Shown here: positions 1-8,290 of the stretch, piece after piece
Layout: each line of letters starts with the position of its first letter
How positions within the stretch are numbered: the stretch's first letter is position 1
From: Rothia nasimurium
GTDB lineage: Bacteria; Actinomycetota; Actinomycetes; Actinomycetales; Micrococcaceae
Length of the DNA stretch: 64,000 nt
Reading direction: 5' to 3'
Assembly: GCF_014217215.1 (NCBI RefSeq)
Contig: NZ_CP056080.1
Location: forward strand, 434,001-498,000
Notes under the pieces: model-generated
Seen by the model: only the letters and a program-made list of their open reading frames with translations
Database searches by the model: none
What the model was told of the DNA's origin: nothing
Made by a program: the position numbers and the translations under genes

Positions 1-115
1 CCGCGTGACCGCGGTTGAAGGGGCCGGCGATAAAACCGTCGCCAAGGTGCGCTTTGCCAAAGAAGAGAAACGACTCCTGCTGCGCTACGCGCCGCTGACT
101 AAAAAGACCGACTAA
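1..115 (+). CDS. pcrA: ATP-dependent DNA helicase PcrA/UvrD, C-terminal end (partial)
   Basis: Only the last 37 codons are present; the gene enters from the left edge and stops at a TAA at 113-115. The tail has the shape of actinobacterial PcrA C-termini: a small beta-rich domain (VTAVEGAG, then VAKVRF) followed by KRLLLRYAPL just before the end. PcrA is a superfamily 1 3'-5' helicase used in DNA repair and plasmid replication. The assignment rests on this short tail and on sucCD lying downstream, an order common in Micrococcaceae. A terminator follows directly. Confidence 0.75.
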   Translation, partial: RVTAVEGAGDKTVAKVRFAKEEKRLLLRYAPLTKKTD

Positions 116-124
116 GATATAAGA

Positions 125-158
125 AGCCCGGTACCGCCCGTGGTGCCGGGCTCTTTTC
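125..158 (+). terminator. Rho-independent terminator after pcrA
   Basis: An 11-bp stem (AGCCCGGTACC with GGTGCCGGGCT, one G-U pair), a 6-base loop and a CTTTTCT tail. It begins 10 bases after the pcrA stop. Confidence 0.85.
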
Positions 159-182
159 TGCCCGATTCACTCAAGGATGACC

Positions 183-791
183 ATGGATCACGACTCTAAC
201 CTTCCCTCTATCGCCGAAGAATTTGTGGAGGCAATGGATGAGGTGACCGATACCCGCGTGCAGCTTCAGGAGATTTCTGATCTCTTCCTTTTTCGTATTG
301 AAATTGACCCCTCGACTGATGCTGCCCGCCGCATTGAGAAGGTGCTGGGCGCTGCCCTACCGACTACTCGCGGGCAGGTAACGGGCGATGCGACCGCCCT
401 GCATCTGCTGTACGGCACCCGCCAGGTCGTGGCCTGCCTGTATGTTGAAGAGGGCGTGTACCTGGTGGTGACCAGGGTGGACGCCGTAAAACTGGGGCGC
501 GCGCTCACCGCGGCCCTGGGGTGCGATGAGGGGCTGGTGCTCGATGTATCGGTCAACCGCACCGTGCTGAACCTGAGCGGGGTCGCCGCAGCGGACGTCA
601 TCGACGAGGTCGTGCACTTCGACTTCCCGCCGGACTTCTTCGACCCGGGCAAGGCCCTGTCCTGCACCGTGGCTGAGGCCCGTATTATGCTCTGGCGTAT
701 CGATGAGCTGGAGTACCTGATGGTGCCCCGCGCCTCCGATACAGCCCCCTTCCTGGTCAATATTCTGGACGCCTGCGAGAAGGTCAAATAG
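183..791 (+). CDS. SoxG-like (sarcosine oxidase gamma / GcvT-fold) protein, orphan
   Basis: A soluble protein of about 202 residues. The second half resembles sarcosine oxidase gamma subunits and GcvT-type folate-binding folds: LDVSVNRTVLNLSG (about residues 118-131), a DFPPDFFDPGKALSCT segment, then EARIMLWRIDELEYLMVPR and a C-terminal FLVNILDA helix. No SoxA, SoxB or SoxD gene is nearby, so it is unlikely to act in sarcosine oxidase; the substrate is unknown. The start at 183 is preferred over the ATG at 177 because AAGG (173-176) sits 6 bases upstream of 183 and touches the earlier ATG. It is a single gene between pcrA and sucC. Homology is judged by eye from motif spacing. Confidence 0.6.
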   Translation: MDHDSNLPSIAEEFVEAMDEVTDTRVQLQEISDLFLFRIEIDPSTDAARRIEKVLGAALPTTRGQVTGDATALHLLYGTRQVVACLYVEEGVYLVVTRVDAVKLGRALTAALGCDEGLVLDVSVNRTVLNLSGVAAADVIDEVVHFDFPPDFFDPGKALSCTVAEARIMLWRIDELEYLMVPRASDTAPFLVNILDACEKVK

Positions 792-1000
792 GCTCGGTGG
801 GGGAGCGCCGGTCATAACTGACAGGTTTGTTTCATTCAAAGGGAAATAAGTTCGCACCCCTATAGGCAAGTACGCTAAAGTTTCTTTGTGGAGAAGCTTT
901 GTGTGCTCCAGCTCTCGCAATGGGGCGGGCACCGAACTTCGTACATGTAAACGCCGGGAGCACCGCTTTCTGGCATGACTTCGACGAAGAAGGAATCCCT

Positions 1001-2167
1001 GTGGACCTGTTTGAATACCAGGCACGCGATCTCTTTGAGAAGCACGGCGTCCCCGTGCTCCAGGGCATCGTAGCTACCACCCCTGAAGAAGCAAAGGCAG
1101 CAGCTGAGAAGATCGGTGGCGTCACCGTAGTCAAGGCCCAGGTTAAGGTGGGCGGACGCGGTAAGGCCGGTGGCGTGAAGGTCGCCAAGACCGCTGACGA
1201 GGCTTACGAGTACGCCCAGCAGATTCTGGGCATGGACATCAAGGGCCACACCGTCCACCGCGTGATGATCGCCCAGGGCGCAGACATCGCTGAAGAGTAC
1301 TACTTCTCCATGCTGCTTGACCGCGCTAACCGCTCCTACCTGGCCATGTGCTCCGTTGAAGGTGGCATGGACATTGAGACCCTGGCTGCCGAGCGCCCTG
1401 AGGCCCTGGCCAAGGTTGAGGTCAACCCCATGGACGGCATCATTGCTGAGAAGGCCGCCGAGATTGTTGAGGCCGCTGGCTTCGCTGAGGACGTACGCGA
1501 GGACGTCGCTGCCGTGCTGGTCAAGCTGGGCGAGGTCTACAAGAAGGAAGACGCTACCCTGGTTGAGGTCAACCCGCTGGTCAAGACCGGCGACGGCAAG
1601 ATTCTGGCCCTGGACGGCAAGGTCTCCCTCGACGATAACGCTGAGTTCCGTCAGCCCGAGCACGAGGCCCTGGTTGATAAGTCAGCCGAGAACCCTCTCG
1701 AAGCTAAGGCCAAGGAAAACGACCTCAACTACGTCAAGCTCGACGGTGAAGTCGGCATCATCGGTAACGGTGCAGGCCTGGTTATGTCTACCCTCGACGT
1801 CGTTGCCTACGCCGGTGAAAACCACGGCAACGTCAAGCCCGCTAACTTCCTCGATATTGGTGGCGGTGCGTCCGCTGAGGTGATGGCAGCTGGCCTCGAC
1901 ATTATTCTCAACGATGAGCAGGTGAAGTCTGTTTTCGTCAACGTCTTCGGTGGCATCACCTCCTGCGACGCTGTAGCTAACGGCATCATCAAGGCCCTGG
2001 AAATCCTGGGTGATAAGGCAACCAAGCCCCTGGTCGTCCGCCTGGACGGTAACAACGTTGATGAGGGCCGTCGCATTCTCTCTGAGGCTAACCACCCGCT
2101 GGTTCACCAGGCAGAGACCATGGACTCCGGCGCAGACAAGGCAGCCGAGCTGGCCCACACCGCATAA
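1001..2167 (+). CDS. sucC: Succinyl-CoA synthetase (ADP-forming) beta subunit
   Basis: 388 residues, full length for SucC. With SucD it interconverts succinyl-CoA and succinate with substrate-level phosphorylation in the TCA cycle. The start is the GTG at 1001 ([17 protein letters not shown]), placed after AGAAGGA at 988-994; an in-frame upstream extension to about 899 is open but does not match the family. It has an N-terminal ATP-grasp domain ([18 protein letters not shown], about residues 41-58; LVEVNPLV, about 190) and a C-terminal CoA-ligase domain ([28 protein letters not shown]). The 5' leader from 792 to 1000 has no other gene. sucD follows 33 bases later, so the two are cotranscribed. 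Confidence 0.97.
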   Translation: MDLFEYQARDLFEKHGVPVLQGIVATTPEEAKAAAEKIGGVTVVKAQVKVGGRGKAGGVKVAKTADEAYEYAQQILGMDIKGHTVHRVMIAQGADIAEEYYFSMLLDRANRSYLAMCSVEGGMDIETLAAERPEALAKVEVNPMDGIIAEKAAEIVEAAGFAEDVREDVAAVLVKLGEVYKKEDATLVEVNPLVKTGDGKILALDGKVSLDDNAEFRQPEHEALVDKSAENPLEAKAKENDLNYVKLDGEVGIIGNGAGLVMSTLDVVAYAGENHGNVKPANFLDIGGGASAEVMAAGLDIILNDEQVKSVFVNVFGGITSCDAVANGIIKALEILGDKATKPLVVRLDGNNVDEGRRILSEANHPLVHQAETMDSGADKAAELAHTA

Positions 2168-2200
2168 ATCACCGCTGATTATTACTAGAAGGTTTTTACA

Positions 2201-3118
2201 ATGTCTATCTTTTTGAACAAGGACTCCAAGGTCATCGTTCAGGGCATCACCGGCGGTGAAGGTACCAAGCACACCGCCCGTATGCTCGCCGCAGGCACCC
2301 AGATCGTGGGCGGCGTTAACGCCCGCAAGGCTGGTACCACCGTTTCCCACAAGGACGCAGCCGGTAACGATGTTGAGCTGAGCGTCTACGGCTCCGTTGC
2401 TGAAGCCGTCAAGGAGACCGGCGCAGACGTCTCTATCGTCTTCGTTCCCCCGGCCTTCACCAAGGACGCCGTCATCGAGGCTATCGACGCTGAGGTTCCC
2501 CTGGTTGTTGTCATTACTGAGGGCGTGCCCGTAGGTGACACCGCTGAGTTCTGGGCCTACGCCAAGAGCAAGGTTAATGCTGATGGCAAGCAGATTACCC
2601 GCATCATCGGCCCCAACTGCCCCGGCATCATTACTCCCGGTGAGTCCCTGGTCGGTATTACCCCCGCCAATATCACCGGTAAGGGCAAGATTGGTCTGGT
2701 CTCTAAGTCGGGTACCCTGACCTACCAGATGATGTTCGAGCTGCGCGACATCGGTTTCACCACCGCTATCGGCATCGGCGGTGACCCTATCATCGGCACC
2801 ACCCATATCGATGCTCTCGAGGCATTCGAGGCTGACCCCGAGACCGAAGCTATCGTCATGATTGGTGAGATTGGTGGTGACGCTGAGGAGCGCGCTGCTG
2901 AGTTCATCAAGGCTAACGTCACTAAGCCTGTTGTTGGCTACGTGGCAGGTTTCACCGCTCCCGAGGGTAAGACCATGGGCCATGCGGGTGCTATTGTCTC
3001 CGGTTCATCTGGTACCGCCCAGGCTAAGAAGGAGGCCCTGGAAGCCTCTGGCGTGAAGGTGGGCAAGACCCCCTCAGAGGCTGCCCAGCTCATGCGCGAA
3101 ATTTTCGCTAACAAGTAA
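2201..3118 (+). CDS. sucD: Succinyl-CoA synthetase alpha subunit
   Basis: 305 residues, full length. It binds CoA and carries the phosphorylated histidine of the alpha2beta2 or alphabeta enzyme. Visible motifs are the N-terminal Rossmann CoA-binding domain ([13 protein letters not shown], about residues 13-25; [10 protein letters not shown]), the GPNCPGI segment near residue 140, and the active-site [10 protein letters not shown] near residue 259, whose His is the phosphorylation site. AGAAGG at 2187-2192 precedes the ATG. It ends the sucCD operon ahead of a long hairpin. Confidence 0.97.
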   Translation: MSIFLNKDSKVIVQGITGGEGTKHTARMLAAGTQIVGGVNARKAGTTVSHKDAAGNDVELSVYGSVAEAVKETGADVSIVFVPPAFTKDAVIEAIDAEVPLVVVITEGVPVGDTAEFWAYAKSKVNADGKQITRIIGPNCPGIITPGESLVGITPANITGKGKIGLVSKSGTLTYQMMFELRDIGFTTAIGIGGDPIIGTTHIDALEAFEADPETEAIVMIGEIGGDAEERAAEFIKANVTKPVVGYVAGFTAPEGKTMGHAGAIVSGSSGTAQAKKEALEASGVKVGKTPSEAAQLMREIFANK

Positions 3119-3138
3119 GCTAGTTTCCCCTAGCCGGT

Positions 3139-3184
3139 AGGACGCCGGTGGTTGCGCAGTGCGTGACCACCGGCGTCCTTGTGT
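3139..3184 (+). terminator. Terminator hairpin after sucD
   Basis: A perfect 14-bp stem, AGGACGCCGGTGGT (3139-3152) with ACCACCGGCGTCCT (3166-3179). The tail (TGTGTA) is not U-rich, so this is a strong hairpin with a weak slippage tail. Confidence 0.7.
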
Positions 3185-3258
3185 ATAGGAGGCAAAATAT
3201 TTCATGATGCAAGCTATATATCCGACTTGAAATAATAGGCATGTGCTGGCTGGTTGGT

Positions 3259-3740
3259 ATGTTTAAGGGTTTTCTACCCTGGCCTAGGGGGCCGCTTGGA
3301 GCGCGCCTGTTGTTGTGGCCACTGCAGCTGTTCCGGCTTACGCCGCTTCGTTCGCACAGCGATACGGGATTCAGTACGGTCTCTTTGTGAGCACCCAGAA
3401 CAACGGTGGCTATGTGGGTTATCAGGGGAGCAACAACACGGCAAGTGGCCTGCCTGGTGCTTACGGTTCAAACAGTGGCTTCTGGTTCTCGGCTCCAACC
3501 AACAATGTTGCTACCGGATCTGATTACATTTCAGGTTCAACAGCTACTCTGCTCAAGGGCGCGACTTTCGTGACCGATGTGGAATATACTGTTCCGGCTG
3601 GGTTCCTACGATAAAGGCTCCTATCACCGGTAACCTAACAGTTTTGAACGCTACCGCTACCTATCTATCAACCGCAAATATTGCGGGAACCTGGTCTGCG
3701 GCTATCCCTACCGTGACCACTAACGCTGACGCGTGTGGTT
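3259..3740 (+). pseudogene. Decayed exported surface protein (Tat-like signal peptide), frameshifted
   Basis: Translation fragments in three frames belong to one exported protein. An ATG at 3259 gives MFKGFLP, then the frame is lost. Another frame resumes after the stop at 3285 as GAAWSAPVVVATAAVPAYAAS, a signal-peptide end with AxA cleavage, and runs on as a mature region (FAQRYGIQYGLFVSTQNNGG, then GSNSGFWF) to a stop at 3612-3614. Moving one frame near 3600 recovers VPTIKAPITGNLTVLNATAT and NIAGTWSAAIPTVTTNADA. The matching signal peptide on the other strand (3769-4083) shows what the lost N-terminus looked like (an NRRTLVKGAAW-type segment). The function of the intact protein is unknown. 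Gene decay is the simplest reading; sequencing indels are the alternative. Confidence 0.6.
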
Positions 3741-3768
3741 GTCCGACTCAGCACGGAATCGCGATTGG

Positions 3769-4083
3769 TTACATCTGCGGTCCAGGGGATAGGGCTTGTT
3801 GTGCCGTTAGGCTGGGCATAGGGGGGAGTACTGAGTTGATCCATTGCCAATCCAAAAGAAGCCTGGGCCGGGGCTGTCTTGCCCTATGCGATTAGAAGTC
3901 CAAAACTCATATTGAATGCGCGTCACGGTAACATCAGCCCACTGAAGCGGGTGGTCGTAATGCACCGTGACGCCGCATAGACAGGAACTGTGGTGCTAGC
4001 AATGACGGCGGGGGGGCAGCCCACGCGGCGCCCTTGACGAGGGTTCTGCGGTTGGGCGGAAGAGGCATTTGTTTGAGTGACAT
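3769..4083 (-). pseudogene. Second decayed exported protein of the same family, with a 7-C tract
   Basis: A proper start exists: AGAAGG six bases before the ATG at 4083. It reads MSLKQMPLPPNRRTLVKGAAWAAP and then hits a run of seven C (plus-strand G 4010-4016) that throws the frame. Correcting by two bases gives AVIASTTVPVYAAS, an AxA-type signal peptide; one further shift gives VTVHYDHPLQWADVTVTRIQ, YEFWTSNRIGQDSPGPGFFW and WIGNGSTQYSPP, ending at a TAA at 3769. The NRR..KGAAW signal matches the plus-strand remnant at 3259-3740, which is oriented tail to tail. Likely a broken paralogue. Phase variation through the C tract is conceivable but needs a second shift as well. Confidence 0.5.
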
Positions 4084-4204
4084 TTTAAACCTTCTGCTGG
4101 GGCGAGTGTGAGAAGTAGCCCTGCGCATCGCATGTACCTGACACGCAGGGTTTAACGACCTACCACCACCTGGTGGATTTTTCTAGGCAGAAGGTCCGCT
4201 GTTA

Positions 4205-5323
4205 CTAGAGCACTGCCGTATTGAAGAGCAGGCCCAACAGGTAGGTGGCGAGAGCCGCGCCGTAGCCGATTGCCAGCTGACGCAGGCCGCGTTTGAGGGG
4301 GGAAACGCCTGAGAGTAGGCCCACCACACCGCCGGTGACCATCAGGGCAAAGCCCACCAGCAGCATGGAAATCAGCATGGCTGCCCCGCCCGACATGCCG
4401 AAAATATAGGGAAGAATCGGGATGAGAGCTCCAGATGCAAAGAAGCAGAAGCTCGAAGCAGCAGCTCCCACGTCGCTGCCGAGTGCACCGTGGGCGTCCT
4501 CGGCGTCCTCCCCTTCAACATCGTCGCGGAAGGAGAGCGAGGAGTCGCAGTCGCAGGTGAAGTAGCCGAAGCGTTCCATGGCGCGGTGGCGGGCGGCCTC
4601 CTCGCTCATACCGCGAGCCTTGTAAATCAGTTCTAGCTCATTCTGGTTAATATCGAGCTGGTGGGCCACGTCGAGGGTGACCTGGGTGGGGCGGGAAGCA
4701 TCGAGCATTTCGCGCTGGGAGCGTACCGAAACGAATTCACCGGCAGCCATGGAGAGGGCACCTGCCAGTAGGCCTGCGATACCGGAGAGAAGTACCATGG
4801 AGCTGCTGACGCCGGTCGCGCCCACGCCCATGATTAGAGCGGCATTGGAGACGAGGCCGTCGTTGGCGCCAAAGACGGCGGCGCGGAAGTTGCCCGAGAG
4901 CTTTTCACGGCCAGAGGTGGAGAGTGCTCGAATGATTTCTTCGTGGATTGCCTCGTCAGCGGCCATGGCTTCGGTGGCGTCGGGGTCTTCCGCGTAGGGG
5001 GAGCGGCCCTCAGCGCGCTGGGCTAGAGCGAGCACAAAGACTGACCCAAAGTTCTTGGCAAGAAGCTCTAGAAAGCGGGCGGAGGCGGACGGGCGCGGCT
5101 CAGGCGCGGCGTGTTCGCCCAGTAAGGTGCGCCAGTGCTCCTGGTGGCGGAGCTCGGCCTGGGCGACTTCTCTGAGGATTTCTGCTTCTTTTCCCTCAGC
5201 CCGGTCGGCCAGGGCGGCGTAGATGCGAGCTTCTGAGATTTCTTCGGCGAGATAGCGGCGCCAGCGGCGAATCTGGGCGCGGCTTGGCTGGGGAGAGGAG
5301 GTGTGTGGAGCGGCTGCTGGCAT
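4205..5323 (-). CDS. Rubrerythrin-VIT1 fusion iron/manganese transporter
   Basis: 372 residues in two parts. Residues about 18-135 are a rubrerythrin-like ferritin-fold domain with Glu/His pairs (EEISEARIY, AQAELRHQEHW, ADEAIHEEI) that would bind a di-iron centre. Residues about 140-372 are the VIT1/CCC1 membrane domain (FGANDGLVSNAALIMGVGAT, AGALSMAAGEFVSVRSQREM, then three C-terminal hydrophobic helices). Such fusions (MbfA-type) move iron or manganese across the membrane and are usually iron-regulated. A palindrome (5372-5407) lies just upstream, and dps is the divergent neighbour, so this is an iron-handling locus. The start is the ATG at 5323. Confidence 0.88.
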   Translation of the reverse strand: MPAAAPHTSSPQPSRAQIRRWRRYLAEEISEARIYAALADRAEGKEAEILREVAQAELRHQEHWRTLLGEHAAPEPRPSASARFLELLAKNFGSVFVLALAQRAEGRSPYAEDPDATEAMAADEAIHEEIIRALSTSGREKLSGNFRAAVFGANDGLVSNAALIMGVGATGVSSSMVLLSGIAGLLAGALSMAAGEFVSVRSQREMLDASRPTQVTLDVAHQLDINQNELELIYKARGMSEEAARHRAMERFGYFTCDCDSSLSFRDDVEGEDAEDAHGALGSDVGAAASSFCFFASGALIPILPYIFGMSGGAAMLISMLLVGFALMVTGGVVGLLSGVSPLKRGLRQLAIGYGAALATYLLGLLFNTAVL

Positions 5324-5371
5324 GGTCTTTACCTTTGGTCAGGAGCCGAAGCGGGGCGAAAATTGCATACA

Positions 5372-5407
5372 CTTCGGCTAAAGAAACTGTAGTTTTCTTA
5401 GCCGAAG
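5372..5407. promoter_or_regulatory. Palindrome upstream of the VIT1 gene, candidate metalloregulator operator
   Basis: CTTCGGCTAAAGAAA and TTTCTTAGCCGAAG form an imperfect inverted repeat 49-84 bases upstream of the VIT1 start, where its promoter should be. A third GCCGAAG copy lies at 5345-5351. The symmetric TTCGGCTAA/TTAGCCGAA arms suit a dimeric regulator of the DtxR or Fur type; which one is inferred, not shown. Confidence 0.5.
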
Positions 5408-5713
5408 GTCTCGCTCGCCGCTTGTGAGAAGCGGTGGTTTACCGGGTGCCGCACCTGAGGGTGGGCGAGCCAGTGTGTCGATAAACCGCTTTGGCGCTGG
5501 GCGCCGGTGGGAACTACTCCCCTTCGTCGCCTACTACTTTATCTACTTAGGTACTTTCTGTGCAAAGTCATATGTAGCTCTGCGCGGACGCTTGTGGGCG
5601 GGCGAAGTGGGCAGGGTGGAAAATTTTTTGAAGATTTTAATTAGCGCTGGTTCTTTTTCGCTAATTCAGATGTGTAGCGTTTGTGGCGGTGTTTCCGCTG
5701 GTCAATACCGCTG

Positions 5714-5843
5714 AGGTTAGGTTTGCATAAGCTGAAATGTAGGTGTATTTCCTAGTCATGTCAGGTTTTACTTATTATGATTTATTCACAATAAGCCTTG
5801 AAAAGCTGCAATGAGATGCGTAAGGTTAGGTATAGACAAGCTG
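5714..5843 (+). promoter_or_regulatory. Two DtxR/IdeR-like boxes upstream of dps
   Basis: AGGTTAGGTTTGCATAAGC (5714-5732) and AGGTTAGGTATAGACAAGC (5823-5841) are similar elements 108 bases apart. The AAGGTTAG start of the second matches a half-site of the DtxR/IdeR consensus TWAGGTTAGSCTAACCTWA; the other half is poor. The rest of the 5408-5891 gap holds no convincing gene; a 96-codon open frame at 5424-5714 has no recognisable features and I treat it as noncoding. Confidence 0.4.
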
Positions 5844-5891
5844 CCGGGCTCCCCCGCATAGCCCGGCACACTCACGAAAGGAAAGCCTGCT

Positions 5892-6395
5892 ATGAGCAAG
5901 TACGCATCATTCACCGTTCCCGGTCTCACCGAAGAATCGGGCCACCATGTAGCCGACGTTCTGCAGCTTCGTCTGCACGCCCTGAACGACCTGCACCTGG
6001 TGCTTAAGCACGCCCACTGGAATGTCGTTGGCCCCAACTTCATCGCTGTTCATGAAATGCTCGACCCCCAGGTCGACCTGGTACGTGGCTTCGTTGATGC
6101 CATTGCAGAGCGCATGGCCACCATGGGTGTAGCCCCCAATGGCCTCTCCGGCGACCTGGTCGAAAAGCGCACCTGGGCTGAATACGATGTTGACCGTGCA
6201 GACGCTCTGACTCACATCCGTGCCCTGAACGAGGTCTACAACGTTGTAGTTGAAGACCATCGTGCAGCTATTGCAAAGGTGGGCGACATCGACCCCATCA
6301 CCGAGGATCTGCTGATCGGCCAGACCGCTGAACTGGAGCTCTTCCAGTGGTTCCTGCGTGGCCACCTCGAAGACGGTCAGGGTAACCTCAAGTAA
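5892..6395 (+). CDS. dps: DNA-starvation / ferritin-like protein Dps
   Basis: 167 residues, typical of Dps. It forms a dodecamer that oxidises Fe(II) with peroxide, stores iron and protects DNA. The intersubunit ferroxidase residues are visible: KHAHWNVVGPNF (His, about residues 39-50) and HEMLDPQVDLVRGFVDAIAE (His, Asp, Glu, about 54-73), followed by ERMATMGVAP. The C-terminal helix reads TAELELFQWFLRGHLED. GAAAGGA precedes the ATG. It pairs functionally with the divergent VIT1 transporter and probably shares iron control through the upstream boxes. Confidence 0.95.
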   Translation: MSKYASFTVPGLTEESGHHVADVLQLRLHALNDLHLVLKHAHWNVVGPNFIAVHEMLDPQVDLVRGFVDAIAERMATMGVAPNGLSGDLVEKRTWAEYDVDRADALTHIRALNEVYNVVVEDHRAAIAKVGDIDPITEDLLIGQTAELELFQWFLRGHLEDGQGNLK

Positions 6396-6426
6396 GCCGC
6401 AGAGCTTAAAACTCGAACCACGCGCT

Positions 6427-6463
6427 AAAGGCGGATCTATCACTCGATAGACCCGCCTTTTCT
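6427..6463. terminator. Terminator after dps, probably bidirectional
   Basis: AAAGGCGG-ATCTATC pairs with GATAGA-CCCGCCTTTT around an ACTC loop, with a T tail on the plus strand and an A run at the left foot. It can serve both dps and the HAD remnant converging on it. Confidence 0.8.
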
Positions 6464-6480
6464 GTGTGGCAATGTAGCTC

Positions 6481-6750
6481 TTAGCCCTCGATCAGTGCCC
6501 GAATCTTATCGAGGGTGAGTTCTGTGTGGGCGTAGCGGGCGTGGCCCAGGTGCTCGGGAACTTCGGTCATGCCAGGCACTACGACCACTTTCATGCCTGC
6601 AGCCATGGCGCTCTGAGTGCCAGAAGCAGAGTCCTCTACGGCAACACAGTTGGCGGGGTCTACCCCTAAATTCTGAGCCGCGAGCAGGTAGGGCTCGGTG
6701 TCTACAAGGGTTCCGTCGTGGTCAAAGAAAATAGCTTCAAGTCTGCTCAT
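6481..6750 (-). pseudogene. HAD-family phosphatase with internal deletion (89 residues left)
   Basis: The frame starts MSRLEAIFFDHDGTLVDTEPY, which is HAD motif I (nucleophile and acid/base Asp) of a beta-phosphoglucomutase-like phosphatase of about 215-230 residues. It jumps directly to LLAAQNLGVDPANCVAVEDS and ASGTQSAMAAGMKVVVVPGM, the motif IV end. The cap domain, the motif II Ser/Thr and the motif III Lys, about 130 residues, are missing without a frameshift. In intact relatives motif III typically reads GKPxPEPYL, so EPY occurs on both sides of the gap and is the probable recombination point. No catalysis is expected. The ATG at 6750 has AGGGTGG upstream. Confidence 0.8.
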
Positions 6751-6801
6751 ATATACCACCCTGCCCGCCTGCGGGGGGATCTTCCCGGTTAGGATAGGTG
6801 G

Positions 6802-7395
6802 GTGAACCAAGAGAGCCCCCACCACACCCAGAGTCAGCTACCCACTCACTCCCACCTGCAGCGGCAGCAGGGCCTTGTGCGTCAGGCACTGGCCTATCTG
6901 CTGGTACCCATGGCTTTTGCGTCGGCTGCCTGGATTACCGCCGGGCGCGCCCTCTTCGGCGCTGGGGGAGAGCTTGTTCCTATTTACGCGATATCGTTCG
7001 GCCCCGCCCTGCTCATTATTCTGCTGGTGGCTGCCCTGTTTTCCTATAAAGAGATGGGGCTGCAGGGTGCCCGAAAGCGGGCGGGACTGCCGCCTGTCAC
7101 CGCCCTTGTTGCCGCTTCCACATGGGTATTAGCCGGGTTCTTCGGCATGGTTGCTCCCGACCGGCTAGAGGGTCAGAATATTTCGGCAGCAGCAGCCCTG
7201 CTGGGCCCCGATGTTATCGGTCTTTCTGCTGCCTTTGGTAATACCAGCGGAATTCTAACCTTCTCATTCGCTATTGCCACCCTGTTGCTGGCCATCAGCG
7301 ACTACCGGCGGGCGCGAGCTCTCACCCGCGGACTAGATGAGGCTACCCGCGAGCGACTTGAGCGAGAAGAGTCCATGTACGACTTTCTCGACTAG
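6802..7395 (+). CDS. Conserved membrane protein, four predicted helices
   Basis: 197 residues starting at GTG (6802), after AGGATAGG. The N-terminus is polar and Gln/His-rich. Hydrophobic segments lie at about residues 28-48 (LAYLLVPMAFASAAWIT), 60-81 (IYAISFGPALLIILLVAALF), 99-118 (VTALVAASTWVLAGFFGMVA) and 146-165 (GILTFSFAIATLLLAI). A charged C-terminus ends in YDFLD. I do not recognise a characterised family; proteins of this layout occur in Micrococcaceae. It stands alone between the HAD remnant and a convergent amidotransferase gene. Confidence 0.75.
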   Translation: MNQESPHHTQSQLPTHSHLQRQQGLVRQALAYLLVPMAFASAAWITAGRALFGAGGELVPIYAISFGPALLIILLVAALFSYKEMGLQGARKRAGLPPVTALVAASTWVLAGFFGMVAPDRLEGQNISAAAALLGPDVIGLSAAFGNTSGILTFSFAIATLLLAISDYRRARALTRGLDEATRERLEREESMYDFLD

Positions 7396-7418
7396 TCCTG
7401 TAACCGTGCAGTGGTGGC

Positions 7419-8135
7419 TTACAGTTCTACTCTAGTGAGCCAGCCGGTGAGTACCTCGGTGGCAGCCGCAGTCAGTTTTTCAGCGTAGAGGGAGGCTTCG
7501 CGGCGGATTACCGCGACGTCCTGTTCTGAGGCCCTAATGTAGTCGGCGTAGGCGATGAGCCACTGCTCAATATGGCGGGGGTTCACTTCAAGATGGAACT
7601 GGAGGGCTAGCGCGTAGGGGCGCCCTGCGGCGTCCTCTAGGGTAAAGGCCTGGTTCTCGCATATCTGGGTGCGGGCTAGGCTGAGGGAACCTTCGGGCAG
7701 GGTAAAGGCGTCGCCGTGCCAGTGGAGGACGGGGGTGTTGCCTAGCGGCGCGAGAACAGATTCTTTCCCGACTTCGGTAAGTTCTGCCGGGGAGTAGCCC
7801 AACTCAATGGCACCGGTGGGGTCAACCTGGGCTCCTGCAGCTAGAGCAATTTGCTGGGCTCCCAGACAGATGCCCAGGACGGGTTTCTGCTCGGCGATGC
7901 GCGCCTTGATGAGTTCTACTTCTTCAAAGAGGAAGGGGTAGTCCTGGGTCTCATTCACGCTGATGGGAGCGCCCAGAATAACCAGCAAATCCGCCTCGCG
8001 CACCTCTGGGGTGTTGAGGGCGTCAATGCCTGCGTCACGGTATTTGACGGTAAAACCCCGTTCGGTCAATAAATCTTCAAAAATACCCAGATCTTCAAAG
8101 GCAACGTGGCGGACGGCATAGGCGGTGCGGGGCAT
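7419..8135 (-). CDS. Class I glutamine amidotransferase-like protein (GMP synthase type)
   Basis: 238 residues. The triad is in place: nucleophile Cys in GICLGAQQIA (about residue 88) and His/Glu in LQFHLEVNP (about 178-184). It is a stand-alone GATase1 domain like those annotated as glutamine amidotransferase or GMP synthase-like; with no synthetase domain the substrate is open (gamma-glutamyl cleavage is one option). The start at 8135 (MPRTAYAVRHV) follows AAGGAGA at the right distance; a longer open frame to 8237 lacks such support. Monocistronic, divergent from clpB. Confidence 0.85.
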   Translation of the reverse strand: MPRTAYAVRHVAFEDLGIFEDLLTERGFTVKYRDAGIDALNTPEVREADLLVILGAPISVNETQDYPFLFEEVELIKARIAEQKPVLGICLGAQQIALAAGAQVDPTGAIELGYSPAELTEVGKESVLAPLGNTPVLHWHGDAFTLPEGSLSLARTQICENQAFTLEDAAGRPYALALQFHLEVNPRHIEQWLIAYADYIRASEQDVAVIRREASLYAEKLTAAATEVLTGWLTRVEL

Positions 8136-8290
8136 GGTTCTCCTTGGGTGAGTGACTGCTACCAGTGTAAGGGTGGGGCGGCAGGTTGAGAAAGAGAGCG
8201 GACGTCTGTGCCCGCCGTACGAGACGCTCTCTTGCATGGGTGCGGTTTTGGGGCTGAAAAAATGTTTTCTCGGGTATCTAGCGCAAGATA

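Noticed and set aside
3900-3980. A 10-bp inverted repeat GCGTCACGGT/ACCGTGACGC (3920-3929, 3964-3973), considered as an insertion-sequence end.
   Set aside because: It lies within the reconstructed coding sequence of the decayed exported protein, and no transposase or target duplication is nearby.
4163-4184. CCACCA-CC-TGGTGG followed by ATTTTTCT, a possible terminator downstream of the VIT1 gene.
   Set aside because: Only a 6-bp stem, and its T tail is on the plus strand while the VIT1 gene runs minus.
5424-5714. A 96-codon open frame between VIT1 and dps.
   Set aside because: No ribosome-binding site, no recognisable domain, unusual composition, and it overlaps a likely promoter region.
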